The notes under the pieces: generated by a model
Seen by the model: the letters and a program-made list of their open reading frames with translations, nothing else
Database searches by the model: none
Told to the model about the DNA's origin: nothing
Program-made: the position numbers and the translations under genes
NCBI GenBank assembly: GCA_039566865.1
Contig: CM076948.1
Span: 13,651,001-13,715,000, forward strand
Reading direction: 5' to 3'
DNA from: Aurelia coerulea
Lineage: Eukaryota; Cnidaria; Scyphozoa; Semaeostomeae; Ulmaridae
Length of the DNA: 64,000 nt
Shown here: positions 22,001-33,467 of the stretch, one piece after another
Layout of the letters: each line of letters begins with the position of its first letter
How positions within the stretch are numbered: position 1 is the stretch's first letter

Positions 22001-25000
22001 GTCCTATAAAAGAAGTAACTGGCAGAACTAAAGTTTTAAAGAACGATGAGCACAATACTCTTTATAATTTAAATTGTAGCTAATAAAGTACGTTAATCTA
22101 CACTTTTTATGTTTATATTTCGTTTTCTTTGAGAAAATAAACTTTTAAATAATCGATGTTTGTTTATGCAGTAAAGCTAAATTGAGACTAAAGAAAAAAC
22201 TAATGTCTATAGTAAAATCACCAAGAATGGTTGCTGCAGTACTAATATAGTGCGAAAAAGAAGTAACTGGCAGAACTAAATTTTAAAAAACGATGACTAC
22301 AACACTCTTAATAATATAAATTGTAGCTAAAAAGGTAGGTTATTCCACACTTTTTGTGTTTATATTTTGTTTTCTTTGAAAGAATAAACTTTTAATTAAC
22401 CGATGTTTGTTTATGAATTAAAGCTAAAATGAGACTAAAGAAAAAGCTAATGTCTATAGTAATGTTTCCAAGAATGGTTCTGCCGCACTAATATAGTGCT
22501 ATAAAAGAAGTAACTGTCAAAACTAAAGTTTTTAAGAACGATGAGTACAATACTCTTTATAATAAAAATTGCAGCTACTAAAGTACGTTAATCTACACTT
22601 TTTGTGTTTATAATTTGTTTCCTTTGAGAAAATAGACTTTTGATTAATCGATGTATGCTTATGCAATAAAGCTAAATTTAGACTAAAAAAAAGACTAATA
22701 TCTATAGTAATGTTTCCAAGAATAGTTGCTGCAGCACTAATATAGGGCTATAAAAGAAGTAAATGGCAGAACTAAAGAAATTAAGAACGATGAAAGGAAT
22801 ACTCTTTATAATATCAATTGCAGCTACTAAAGTACATTAATCCACAATTTTTGTGTTTATATTTTGTTTTCTTTGAGAAAATAAACATTTAATTGACCAA
22901 TGTTTGTTTATGCAGTAAAGCTAAAATATAGTTAAAATTAATGTTGCTGCAGCACTAATATAGTCCTATAAAAGAAGTAACTGGCAGAACTAAAGTTTTA
23001 AAGAACGATGAGCACAATACTCTTTATAATATAAATTGTAGCTGATAAAGTACCTTAATCCACACTTTTTGTGTTTATATTTTGTTTTCTTTGAGAAAAT
23101 AAACATTTAATTGACCAATGTTTGTTTATGCAGTAAAGCTAAAATATAGTTAAAATTAATGTTGCTGCAGCACTAATATAGTCCTATAAAAGAAGTAACT
23201 GGCAGAACTAAAGTTTTAAAGAACGATGAGCACAATACTCTTTATAATATAAATTGTAGCTGATAAAGTACCTTAATCCACACTTTTTGTGTTTATATTT
23301 TGTTTTCTTTGAGAAAATAAACATTTAATTGACCGATGTTTGTTTATGCAGTAAAGCTAAAATCAGACTAAAGAAAAAACTAATGTCTATAGTAATGTTT
23401 CCAAGAATGGTTGCTGCAGTACTAATATAGTGCGAAAAAGAAGTAACTGGCAGAACTAAAGTTTTAAAGAAGAATGAGCACAATACTCTTTATAATATAA
23501 ATTGTAGCTAATAAAGTACGTTAATCTACACTTTTTATGTTGATATTTCGTTTTCTTTGAGAAAATAAACTTTTAAATAATCGATGTTTGTTTATGCAGT
23601 AAAGCTAAATTGAGACTAAAGAAAAGACTAATGTCTATAGTAATGTTTCCAAGAATGGTTGCTGCAGTACTACTATAGTGCGAAAAAGAACTAACTGGCA
23701 GAAACAAAGTTATAAAGAACGATGAAAGGAATACTCTTGATAATATCAATTGCAGCTACTAAAGTACATTAATCCACAATTTTTGTGTTTATATTTTGTT
23801 TTCTTTGAGAAAATAAACATTTAATTGACCAATGTTTGTTTATGCAGTAAAGCTAAAATATAGTTAAAATTAATGTTGCTGCAGCACTAATATAGTCCTA
23901 TAAAAGAAGTAACTGGCAGAACTAAAGTTTTAAAGAACGATGAGCACAATACTCTTTATAATATAAATTGTAGCTAATAAAGTACCTTAATCCACACTTT
24001 TTGTGTTTATATTTTGTTTTCTTTGAGAAAATAAACATTTAATTGACCGATGTTTGTTTATGCAGTAAAGCTAAAATCAGACTAAAGAAAAAACTAATGT
24101 CTATAGTAATGTTTCCAAGAATGGTTGCTGCAGTACCAATATAGTGCGAAAAAGAAGTAGTAACTGGCAGAACTAAAGTTTTAAAGAAGAATGAGCACAA
24201 TACTCTTTATAATATAAATTGTAGCTAATAAAGTACGTTAATCTACACTTTTTATTTTGATATTTAGTTTTCTTTGAGAAAATAAACATTTAATTGACCG
24301 ATGTTTGTTTACGCAGTAAAGCTAAAATCAGACTAAAGAAAAAACTAATGTCTATAGTAATGTTTCCAAGAATGGTTGCTGCACTACTAATATAGTGCGA
24401 AAAAGAGGTAACAGGCAGAAACAAAGTTTTAAAGAACGATGAGTAAAATACTCTTTATAATATAAATTGTAGCTAATAAAGTACGTTAATCCACACTTTT
24501 TGTAATTATATTTTGCTTTCTTTAAGAAAATAAACATTTAATTGACCGATGTTTGTTTATGCAGTAAAGCTAAAATGTAGTTAAAATTAATGTTGCTGCA
24601 GCACTAATATAGTGCTATAAAAGAAGTAACTGGCAGAACTAAAGTTTTATAGAACGATGACTACAACACTCATAATAATATAAATTGTAGCTAAAAAGGT
24701 AGGTTAATCTACACTTTTTGTGTTTATAATTTGTTTCCTTTGAGAAAATAGACTTTTAATTAATCGATGTATGTTTATGCAATAAAGCTAAATTGGGACT
24801 AACGAAAAGACTAATGTCTATAGTAATGTTTCCAAGAAAAGTTGCTGCAGCACTAATATAGGGTTATAAAAGAAGTAACTGGCAGAACAAAAGTTTTTAA
24901 GAACGATGAGTAGAATACTCTTTATAATATAAATTTTAGCTACTAAAATACGTTAACCCCCACTTTTTTGTATTTATATTTTGTTTCCTCTCAGAAATGA

Positions 25001-26728
25001 ACCATTTAATTAATCGATGTTTGCTGATGAAGTAAAGCTAAAATGAGACTAAAGAAAAAACTAATGTCCTTAGTAAGGTTTCCAAGAATGGTTGCTGCAT
25101 TACTAATATAATGCGAAAAGGAAGTAACTGGCAGAAACAAAGTTATAAAGAACGATGAGTACAGTACTCTTTATAATATTAATTGTAGCTAATAAAGTAC
25201 GTCAATCTACACTTTTTATGTATATATTTTGTTTTCTTTGAGAAAATAAACATTTAATTAATAGATGTTTGTTTATGCAGTAAAGCTAAAATGAGACTAA
25301 AGAAAAAACACATGTCTATAGTAAAATTTCCAACAATGGTTGCTGCAGCACTAATATAGTGCTAAAAAAGAGGTAACTGGCAGAACTAAAGTTGTAAAGA
25401 ACGATGAGTGCAATACTGCTTATAATATAAATTGTAGCTAATAAAGTACGTTAATCCACACTTTTTGTGTTTATATTTTGTTTTCTTTGAGAAAATAAAC
25501 TTTTAAATAATCGATGTTGGTTTATGCAGTAAAGCTAAATTGAGACTAAAGAAAAAACTATTGTCTATAGCAAGGTTTCCAAGAATGGTTGCTGCAGTAC
25601 TAATATAGTGCGAAAAAGAAGTAACTGGCAGAAACAAAGTTATAAAGAACGATGAGTACAATACTCTTTATAATATAAATTGTAGCTAATAAAGTACGTC
25701 TATCTACACTTCTTTTGTTTATATTTTGTTTTCTTTGAGAAAATAAACATTTAATTAATCGATGTTTGTTTATGCAGTAAAGCTAAAATGTAGTTAAAAT
25801 TAATGTTGCTGCAGCACTAATGTATTCCTATAAAATAAGTAACTGGCAGAACAAAAGTTTTAAAGAACAATGAGCACAATACTCTTTATAATATAAATTG
25901 TAGCTAATAAAGTACGTTAATCCACACTTTTTATGTTTATATTTTGTTTTCTTTGAGAAAATAAACATTTAATTGACCGATGTTTGTTTCTGCAGTAAAG
26001 CTAAAATCAGACAGAAGAAAAAACTAATGTCTATAGTAAAATTTCCAAGAATGGTTGCTGCAGTACTAATATAGTGCGAAAAAGAAGTAACTGGCAGAAA
26101 CAAAGTTTTAAAGAGCGATGAGTACAATACTCTTTATAATATAAATTGTAGCTACTAAAGTACGTTAATCTCCACTTTTTTTGTGTTTATATTTGGTTTT
26201 CTTTCAGAAAATAAACATTTAATTAATCGATGTTTGTTTATGAAGTAAAGCTAAAATGAGACTAAAGAAAAAACACATGTCTATAGTAAAATTTCCAACA
26301 ATGGTTGCTGCAGCACTAATATAGTGCTAAAAAAGAGGTAACTGGCAGAACTAAAGTTGTAAAGAACGATGAGTGCAATACTGCTTATAATATAAATTGT
26401 AGCTACTAAAGTACGTTAATCCACATTTTTTGTGTTTATATTTTGTTTTCTTTGAGAAAATAAACATTTAATGGACCGATGTTTGTTTTTGCAGTAAAGC
26501 TAAAATGTAGTTAAATTTAATGTTGCTGCAGCACTAATATAGTCCTATAAAAGAAGTAACTGGCAGAACTAAAGTTTTAAAGAACGATGAGCACAATACT
26601 CTTTATAATATAAATTGTAGCTAATAAAGTACGTTAATCCACACTTTTTGTGTTTATATTTTGTTTTCTTTGAGAAAATAAACATTTAATTGACCTATGT
26701 TTGTTTATGCAGTAAAGCTAAAATGAGA
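19081..26728. repeat. Satellite array B
   Basis: 7.6 kb of the same monomers between copies 1 and 2, non-coding. A tandem higher-order block of about 962 bp is visible. GCCAAAAAG variants are at 19396 and 20358, and TCCGACTAAAG at 20041, 21003 and 21469 (spacings 962 and 466). It corresponds to three long monomers and one short. Two near-identical monomer pairs lie at about 22870-23330. From about 25280 to 26728 the sequence closely follows array A next to copy 1, except that one 249-bp monomer (12527-12775 in A) is missing. Confidence 0.92.
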
Positions 26729-27197
26729 TTAACGCCCCTCGGCTGTAAAGCCTCCTACTGTAGACTGACAACAATAAAGACAACATTTTTGCTTTGGCAG
26801 ATTTTGGGGTCGTATCTGGCTAAATCATTGAGTATTATCTTCAAACTTGTACTACTGTACTCTTTATTGAGCTATGTTCCCTGGACCTACACAACAGGTA
26901 CTAGCGTTGCTCTTTGACAGTTGACTGTCCTGCTGCGCAGTACCCAGGGATGACCTTGTAGTAAAGACCCCAGATTTTGAGTGCGAGAAGGGGGACGGCC
27001 CAGCGAAACCATATTGACCGCCCCACGCACAATAACAAGAACTAATCTAACATAGGTTGACTATTAAATTGTTTCTATTAGGCAAATTATGGGACATTAT
27101 TGCTTGAGCCACCTTTGGGTGGCCTAACCGCCAAGATACACACCCAAAATAGACCAATCTGCCAAAGCTACCGTACTTATAGGTTCCAATACTGTTT

Positions 27198-28238
27198 TTA
27201 AAGCTTAGTGGCCGATAGTTTACCTGGAACTGAGTCAATCACCTTGATAGGCGTGCGAATATACTGTTCAAAACAATTACTAAACCAACGGCCTAAGGCC
27301 TTAATCAGCCAGTCTGGTAGGTCAGCAGCTGCAGCTGTTGTAGCTGCTCCAATGCGAAAACTGTGTGATGAATATCCTTTGACATCTCCAAAAACTGGTT
27401 GCAGGAGAGATTTCATAGTGCTTGAAAGTATCTGGCGAGTTAGAAATGTTCCATCTGAGAACTGAAATAGGGGCAAGCTTGGTTTGTGATCAAAGCATAA
27501 ATACTTTTGTAATGCACGAAATGGACAGACGGAGGAGGACGATGCTGCGAGGCGTACCTGGCTGCCGTTACGGAAAGGATCGGCTTTTGAGACTTTGATG
27601 GACAATATTGCAACGCTCTCCGACAGGCATACATCGTTTACTAACAGGGTGGATTCCGGATGAAATGTAAATTTTTTCGGGGAGCAAAACTCCGAGGAGC
27701 GTAGAAAACCAAAGAAGGCTGTTGTGAAGGAAGCCCATATCATTAGTTTGTCTGGCTCAACGAAAGAGGATTCCCGTAGTTGGCTTTTGAGTACTCTCAT
27801 CACGTCGGGTGTAATTGGGCTGCGTTTTGGCCGGACAGACTTGCCGTTAACTCGCTTTATCCCTCGCATTAACATGTTCAGTTGTTGCATTTGGTCAAAA
27901 TTTATCGAGAAGCCTAATTCAATGTTACGAAACCGAACCGCCGCTAGGTATGTTCTGATTGATGCGTAGCCAAGGGACCTTGCCAAGCTAGTCACAAATA
28001 AACAAAGAGTACGCTCTTTAACTGGAAATGCTGGATAGCCCACCTGGTTACAAAACGACATGTAACAATTCCATCCGTGCTGGTATGTTTTACGTGAACC
28101 TGAGGCGATTGACATGAACTGGAAGAAACACAAATCATTGTTTAGACTTGCCATGCCTGAGGTGGAATCCGGGTTGGATGCTTCTGAGCGTCTGGAACTA
28201 GGCGAGAGAACTTGTCGAGCTGTAAACGAGAAAGGCAA
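27198..28238 (-). CDS. Tyrosine recombinase of retroelement copy 2
   Basis: Intact 346-residue frame with the full catalytic set Arg180, His292, Arg295, Trp318 and Tyr326. Compared with copy 1 it has Ala at 92 (Val in copy 1). Identical in translation to copy 3. Position 319 after the LGRW motif is Phe, whereas relatives in this family usually have Ser there, as copy 4 does. The start lies within the tail of pol with a 97-bp overlap. Confidence 0.9.
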   Translation of the reverse strand: MPFSFTARQVLSPSSRRSEASNPDSTSGMASLNNDLCFFQFMSIASGSRKTYQHGWNCYMSFCNQVGYPAFPVKERTLCLFVTSLARSLGYASIRTYLAAVRFRNIELGFSINFDQMQQLNMLMRGIKRVNGKSVRPKRSPITPDVMRVLKSQLRESSFVEPDKLMIWASFTTAFFGFLRSSEFCSPKKFTFHPESTLLVNDVCLSESVAILSIKVSKADPFRNGSQVRLAASSSSVCPFRALQKYLCFDHKPSLPLFQFSDGTFLTRQILSSTMKSLLQPVFGDVKGYSSHSFRIGAATTAAAADLPDWLIKALGRWFSNCFEQYIRTPIKVIDSVPGKLSATKL

Positions 28239-29500
28239 TCGGCTATAGTGTTATCGAGGCCTGCAATATGCTTTATATTGACTGTAAATTCGAAACGAGC
28301 AGCAATAAAGAACAGTTTTCTCAACAGAGACTGTATATTCGGGCATTTCGAGGACTGGGATGACCATATGTTTACCACTGCTAGATTATCACAATGAAAT
28401 AGGAGCCGTTTCCCCCGAAAGTCAGGTGCCCATAAAAGACAAGCTATGTAAATTGGGAACAATTCTTTCCATTGGATCGAGAATGTTTTTACTGATTCAG
28501 ACCATCGTTCGGAAACCCATCTGCCCTTGTAAAATATGCCTAGGCCTATTTCTCCCGACGCGTCGGTGAAGATATCGAGCGCATGGCATGGAGTAGTTGA
28601 CGGATCGAGAATTTTATACCTCCTGTTCCAGCTAGGTAAATAATCCGCCCACCATTGAATATCCTGTCTTGCTTGATCATTTAGAGAAATGTGGTGTGAC
28701 AGCTTAACCACGGATTTTGACAAATCGATTAAGCGTCGAATGAATGTCCGACCAGAAGGCACCACTTTCCCCGCGAAAGACAATTTACCGATCAACGATA
28801 GAAGTTCTCTTTTTGTGCATTTTTTCTTAGTCGACCATTGTTTTATTAAGGCTTGAATTTCTTTGCACTTGGGTTGCGGCAAGCTGGGTGTCATATTATC
28901 CGAATTAATTGCGATCCCTAAAAATGTGATGCATGAAGTGGGACCCACGAGTTTTCCATCTGCAAGGGGAACCCCGAGCGACTTAAAGAGGGTAATTGTC
29001 CGATTCATCTCATCTCGACACTGGTTTGAAGCTGGGGGTGCAGCTAAAAAAAAGTCGTCCAAATAATTAGTTGAATTTTTTAAATCGTAATTGTTTTGCA
29101 TAATCCAAAGGATTGAGTCTGATACTTGCGAAAAGCGATTTACAGAGGAACGCAGCCCAAAGGCAAACAAAGGTCTACAAAGAACATATCCATAAAGGTA
29201 AAACCAAGCAAATGCCAGTCTGATTTGTTTACGGGGCATATTCGAAAGGCGCCTTTAACGTCAAGTTTTGCCATTAGAGCACCCCGTCCTATTTTTGCAA
29301 CGATATTAACAGCAGAATCGAAATTGTTAAAGGTTACAGCGGCTTCCTCATCAGAAATAAAATCGTTTATTGACAGTCCTCTCGGGGAGGATAAATCTGT
29401 TATCATGCGATATTTATTAGGTTCTTTCTTTGGAACAACGCCGATCGGGGAAGTACGAAAATGATTAAATGGTGGTGCAGTAAAAGGACCTGCCATGCGC
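28142..29500 (-). pseudogene. pol main part (RT-RNase H), frameshifted, copy 2
   Basis: Same two-frame structure as copy 1: RT motif A (LDVKGAF) in the frame ending at 29140, and YLDD with RNase H in the frame 28142-29239. The missing T lies near 29156-29164. The translation of the 365-residue part is identical to copy 1. It is cut from its N-terminal part by the foldback element at 29505-30662. Confidence 0.87.
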
Positions 29501-29504
29501 TTAA

Positions 29505-30662
29505 GGTAACTCTGCTTTCCGCTCTAGTGCACAGCGAGATGCCGTTTCGCAAAACCTTTCTCCTCAGAAAACAGTTAATTTCTCCAATATTATTCGGCCT
29601 ATCGAAAAGCGGTAAAAAGGATGTTGTTCTGTATAATCTGGGCAATCGAAAGATGTATAAATCGCAATGTTTCCGTCAACTCTGGTTTCGCAAATCCTAG
29701 TTAAAGTCTTTTTGCTAATTTCAGAAAAGTGGATTTATCTCCAAAACTACTCGAAATATGTTCGATTTTTTTTCGTTCCATCTTTGGCTAGGTTGTTGAT
29801 CTACAACTTTGCCAAGTCTGATTGAAAAAGCTAGGCTAGATTTCCTGCAATCGAATTTCGTATTTCTGTTTACTTTTCGACAGCGAAATGGAGAAACCTT
29901 GGTCAACAGATTACCATGCTATAAAGCACGCTTGTAAAAGCTCTGGCTTGAAATAACTTTCAGAAGTTTTTCCATTGGCAAACAAATGAACTTCATCATT
30001 TGGGAATACCATACGCAGGTCTCAAAATACATCCTTAGTGCGCTTGTAAAAGTATCATTTGCATCTATTGATTAGAAATTACTGATTTTAACCAGCAACT
30101 TCACGAAACCATGCTTTGGGTGTCTTTTGAGACTCTCATAAGCATTCACAGATTATCAATTTCTTTTAGAGTCCACTATGAGCATAAATCTTAGACCAAG
30201 AACTATTTTTTTGCAAAAACATTCTACGGGCGTTCAAATCGTTCTGCAAGGGCTAAACTGTTGACCAACTCTTTTCCCCTTCGATGTCGAAAAGTAGACA
30301 GAAATGTAAAATTCGATTGCGGGAAATCTAGCCTAGCTTTTTCAATCAGACTTGGCAAAGTTGTAGATCAACTACCTAGCCAAAGATGGAACGAAAAAAA
30401 TTCGAACATTTTTCGAGCAGTTTTGGAGATAAATCTACTTTTCTGAAATTAGCAAAAAGATTTGAACTAGGATTTGCGAAACTAGGGCTGACGGAAACAT
30501 TGCGATTTATACATCTTTCGATTGCCCAGATTATACAGAACAACATCCTTTTTACCGCTTTTCGATAGGCCGAATAATATTGGAGAAATTAACTCTTTTC
30601 TGAGGAGAGTGGTTTTGCGAAACGGCATCTCGCTGTGCACTACAGCGGAAAGCAGAGTTACC
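29505..30662. mobile_element. TTAA-flanked foldback element inside pol, copy 2
   Basis: Orthologue of the copy 1 insertion, at the same TTAA (29501-29504 and 30663-30666), 1,158 bp. It has one more base than copy 1 in the right arm (GGCTGACGG near 30490), and this base is also present in copies 3 and 4, so the difference is probably a deletion in copy 1. Arms are about 29505-29913 and 30254-30662. Confidence 0.85.
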
Positions 30663-30666
30663 TTAA

Positions 30667-30762
30667 GTTTCAATTCATCGAGCAAAGATTGAGCAATGGT
30701 TGACCGATGTAATGCGGTTGAACTTAAATTACGTGCTATATTTGACAGATCAGGACCAGAGT
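30667..30762 (-). pseudogene. Short pol N-terminal remnant between two insertions, copy 2
   Basis: This 96-bp piece of the pol leader lies between the foldback element and the 2.4-kb TIR element. It corresponds to 17284-17379 of copy 1 and encodes the end of the pre-RT region (DLSNIARN to DELK). Its last nine bases, GACCAGAGT at 30754-30762, are one copy of the target duplication. The equivalents are at 44548-44643 in copy 3 and 63275-63370 in copy 4. Confidence 0.8.
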
Positions 30763-30773
30763 CAACCTCGATT

Positions 30774-30827
30774 CCAGGGCTATCATTGTCTTCAGCCTCT
30801 CTTCTTCAGCACAAATGATACCCCTGG
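30774..30827. repeat. Subterminal hairpin at the left end of the TIR element
   Basis: CCAGGGCTATCATTGT at 30774-30789 pairs with ACAAATGATACCCCTGG at 30811-30827, with one mismatch and one bulge and a 21-base loop. It overlaps the inner part of the terminal repeat. The other end carries a matching hairpin built on the same CCAGGG core. Equivalents are at 44655-44708 and 63382-63435. Confidence 0.7.
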
Positions 30828-31071
30828 TTCCTACCTGCTGTTTTGTGGTGAATGTATTCTAATTTATGTCAAAAAATTATGCAAGCACTCTGTTCAGCAA
30901 TGGCGTCATATTCATCACACAGCAAAACTCAAAGGTGTGGAGGTCAACTGTTTCCCGCGCTTGCAATCTGATGGCGCGATGCAAGCAAAAATGTGTCTTG
31001 TTGTAGCAAAGATTCAATAAAAGTGAACTGCAAGTTGACAATTTTACTGTACTGAAGCGAGAAAACAAAAG

Positions 31072-32467
31072 ATGTCGCTGCTAGCCGGTAAGTTTAGTTC
31101 GTGCCGTGATTTTACACAAGTCAAGATAGTTTTGTATTGTCTCATTCTTGGCCTTCTCCAAGAATGTTTTAAAAAATTTTCAGTTATCTGTTGGATATGA
31201 TTTTCTCATATTTCATCCATGTTGTTGGGAAATTAGTAAAATTAGCAAGTATTACAGCACTCCATTTAACATATCAGTTCTGATTTTTTAGAAGGTTTTC
31301 TGTTTATAACTTTAAAATCTTCAACAGGCCTCGCAACAAAAAATGATCGTGCAAAGTCTTCATATAATTCTTTGCGACGCCTAAGAAGCCATAACAAACA
31401 AGCTTTGCAGCCTTTATTCATGTTCTCCTTGTTTCTCTTGAGAACTTACATAGGCATAGGCCTAGATAGCTAAACTGAGCTTGAACACTTGAGGAAAGTC
31501 CTCTATCATTCTCGCAATCTTTGTCTGAGGTGTCGCTCTTTTATTGAATGTGAAAAATCGGTGTCTGGCACTAGAATGGTCTCTTTCCGTTGTACGACCA
31601 TGACGCGTCTCATTTGAAATCAATTTCAGTCATTGACCTGAACAAATTTGAATATTGATTATCAGAATTTTAAATGTCGATGAGAAACACTCAGCCATCT
31701 ATCGATCTATTCGCAACGCATTTTGACGATGCATAGACTCTCAGCTTTCGCTCGAAGTGTTGCTCTTCAAGATCAGCTATTGGAAAGTTTGAAGACATAA
31801 TGAAGCAGGAATGAGAAGATATTAAAAACGATATTATAAAACTTAATCTGAACTTAATGAGAGTGCAAACATATTGTTCGCAAGTAGTTGGCATACCATT
31901 ATTACTGTTAGAAAGTAAACTCCAGCATGGAAATTTTGATGCATGGAAATTCACTGTTTCAACGAGAAAAGATAGTATCAAGGTAAGTATGTAGCCTTCA
32001 GATTTCATCATAGTAAACCCAACGATAAAACCTCAATTGTGGACATACAAAAAATATGATGATGTGATGTTAGAAAAGCTTTCAGTCTTGCCATTCCGTC
32101 ATATACTTTAGACAACCTCTTACGCTGTTTAACGCACATCTTTAGAGGGAACTTGAAAGGTTTTGTACAGCGAGTTTGGACTCTTCCCTCGTGATATTTC
32201 TGATTTGATTACTTGGTTGAAGATGTTGCTATTTGGTGTTGTCATAGGTACTTAAAGTAACGTTTGTAATTTTGACAGGATTTACAGCAGAAAATGATTG
32301 CTAAATTCAAATCCAAATCAAAGCATTCTTCTGAAAGTCTTAGCCTTGCGACATTCTGTTAATTTTTTGTTAATTCACCTGTTTATTTTCAGTGCTCAGT
32401 TAAATTTAAGAAAGGTCGCAAAAGTTCAATTCGTTCCACTCCATCTAGCAACGAGAAATCTGGTTGA
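31072..32467 (+). pseudogene. Captured multi-exon gene fragment inside the TIR element, copy 2
   Basis: Candidate exon 1 is 31072-31087 (ATG, reads MSLLA plus one base), followed by donor GTAAGT at 31088. An acceptor ending CAACAG at 31327 joins in frame to a 47-codon block ending in TAA at 31471. A further block is open for 56 codons at 31815-31982 (contains NLMRVQTYCSQVV and GNFDAWKF) and ends at a strong donor AAG/GTAAGT. An acceptor TTTTGACAG at 32278 continues in phase 0 into DLQQKMIAKFKSKSK..., stopping at 32360. A last acceptor TTTTCAG at 32392 opens a basic 24-codon block ending in TGA at 32465. Upstream of 31815 the third block shows a TGA (31812-31814) and an apparent one-base shift, so it is decayed. 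I do not recognise the parent protein. Exon joining is inferred, not proven. Confidence 0.5.
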
Positions 32468-32478
32468 AACGGTGCCTT

Positions 32479-32519
32479 TTTCCTTAGCACACCATCAGGT
32501 GTATGGTGTGCTAAGGAAA
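32479..32519. repeat. Perfect 16-bp hairpin just after the gene-like blocks
   Basis: TTTCCTTAGCACACCA (32479-32494) and TGGTGTGCTAAGGAAA (32504-32519) are exact inverted repeats with a nine-base loop. It starts 12 bases after the last candidate stop codon (32467). It could be a very short palindromic insertion, a cruciform or a 3' RNA structure. No histone-type context supports the last. The copy 3 equivalent is at 46360-46400. Confidence 0.8.
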
Positions 32520-33108
32520 GTAAAACAATTAGCATGATTGATAAAACTGTTGGCACGTTTCTTAGCAAAGAAAATAAGATGTTCATCAAGAGTTGAGTTT
32601 CTTGACATTTCCAAAATCCCGGCTTCGTGTACCTATTATATTGAATAGAAAGACGTATGTACCTAATGTACAAAGAGCAGATATTCCAGGAAACACAGTA
32701 CCTCTAGGTGTTATGTAGGATGTTAGATGTTACCGGGATGGCACTGTGAAGAGAGATATTTTAATTCCATTTGCAGCTTTCCGTTTGCAACAGAGGCCTC
32801 TGGAGGAATGTAAACACTTTACAAATGTTACAACCTGTTCTATGCTGTTCTTTTTAGAATCTCTGTTTGCTTAGGCAAGAATTTTCCTTATTGTTTGCAT
32901 CGTTAGGCCCATTCACACAAGTACGAAAACAATCCACCCATATAGACTTATCACAATTGCTTTATTTCTGGTTCCCTTTGTGTCTCCTGGAGTGGTAATG
33001 ATGTGATAATATATGTAATAAGTCTGCTATACGGCCGGAGTTAATTTATGCAAAAAGCTGATTGTTTTAGCATTAGCCAATGAAAATGAAGAAAGAGCCT
33101 CGTAGGCA

Positions 33109-33143
33109 CCAGGGTAACAACTGGCCGCCCATTGTTACCCTGG
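33109..33143. repeat. Subterminal hairpin at the right end of the TIR element
   Basis: CCAGGGTAACAA (33109-33120) and TTGTTACCCTGG (33132-33143) pair perfectly over 12 bp with an 11-base loop, ending 11 bases from the element terminus. CCTCG further out (33099-33103) can pair with CGAGG (33148-33152). Both element ends can thus fold, a possible transposase-recognition feature. The copy 3 equivalent is at 46990-47024. Confidence 0.75.
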
Positions 33144-33154
33144 GTTCGAGGTTG

Positions 33155-33467
33155 GACCAGAGTAACCAATGCTAAAACCATTACTAAGGCTACGAATTAA
33201 ATGGTCAACAAAACTTCTGTCCGTGTGAAACCGCAGTTCTCTTTCAAAGGTAGCAACGTTAATAGGGGTGCCTGCACACACGGGAAGAGCATTAAAATTG
33301 TCTTTTAAGAGTTGGGCAACTCGATCCTGGGTGTTGGCCTCCGCAGCGGTTGCAAATATGTTGCCAAGGGCAATTTTGATCCCTGCAGGATTGGCTGTTG
33401 TTAAAATGGCGGCAGGGGGCTTGATTGGGTCCTTGTGAGGGACGAAAATTCTGTTTTGGGGCCGAGT
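33155..33467 (-). pseudogene. pol N-terminal part upstream of the TIR element, copy 2
   Basis: The pol leader is open from 33467 down to the second target duplication (33155-33163), including NALPVCAGTPINV. It overlaps the end of gag by 176 bp in another frame. The continuation lies on the far side of the 2.4-kb insertion at 30667-30762, then beyond the foldback element. Confidence 0.75.

Larger units (their letters stand above)
30763..33154. mobile_element. 2,392-bp TIR element with 9-bp target duplication, carrying gene-like exons, copy 2
   Basis: Bounded by exact GACCAGAGT duplications at 30754-30762 and 33155-33163. Copy 1 has the uninterrupted site with one GACCAGAGT (about 17371-17379). 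The ends are inverted: CAACCTCGATTCCAGGG on the left against CCCTGGGTTCGAGGTTG on the right, 15 of 17 matching. A 9-bp duplication fits Mutator-like (MULE) elements best, with Merlin an alternative. No transposase is recognisable. The interior instead has exon-like open blocks joined by GT/AG boundaries in a consistent direction, so it resembles a Pack-MULE that captured host sequence. It is the main candidate for an undescribed element in the window. Confidence 0.8.

Noticed and set aside
24352..24537. 61-residue frames in the satellite (also 53576-53761 and 56711-56896)
   Set aside because: They are translations of satellite monomers, AT-rich and with no start context or domain.
31691..32011. 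106-residue minus-strand frame in the TIR element
   Set aside because: It is antisense to the better-supported exon-like block at 31815-31982, which ends at a strong splice donor. No domain is recognisable.
32298..32537. 79-residue plus-strand frame in the TIR element
   Set aside because: It is out of phase with the spliced frame that continues from 31982 to 32279, and it runs through a pyrimidine-rich acceptor tract and a hairpin.
33138..33154. GGGTTCGAGG as a tRNA or SINE B box
   Set aside because: It is the terminal inverted repeat of the TIR element. No A box at suitable spacing and no SINE body were seen.
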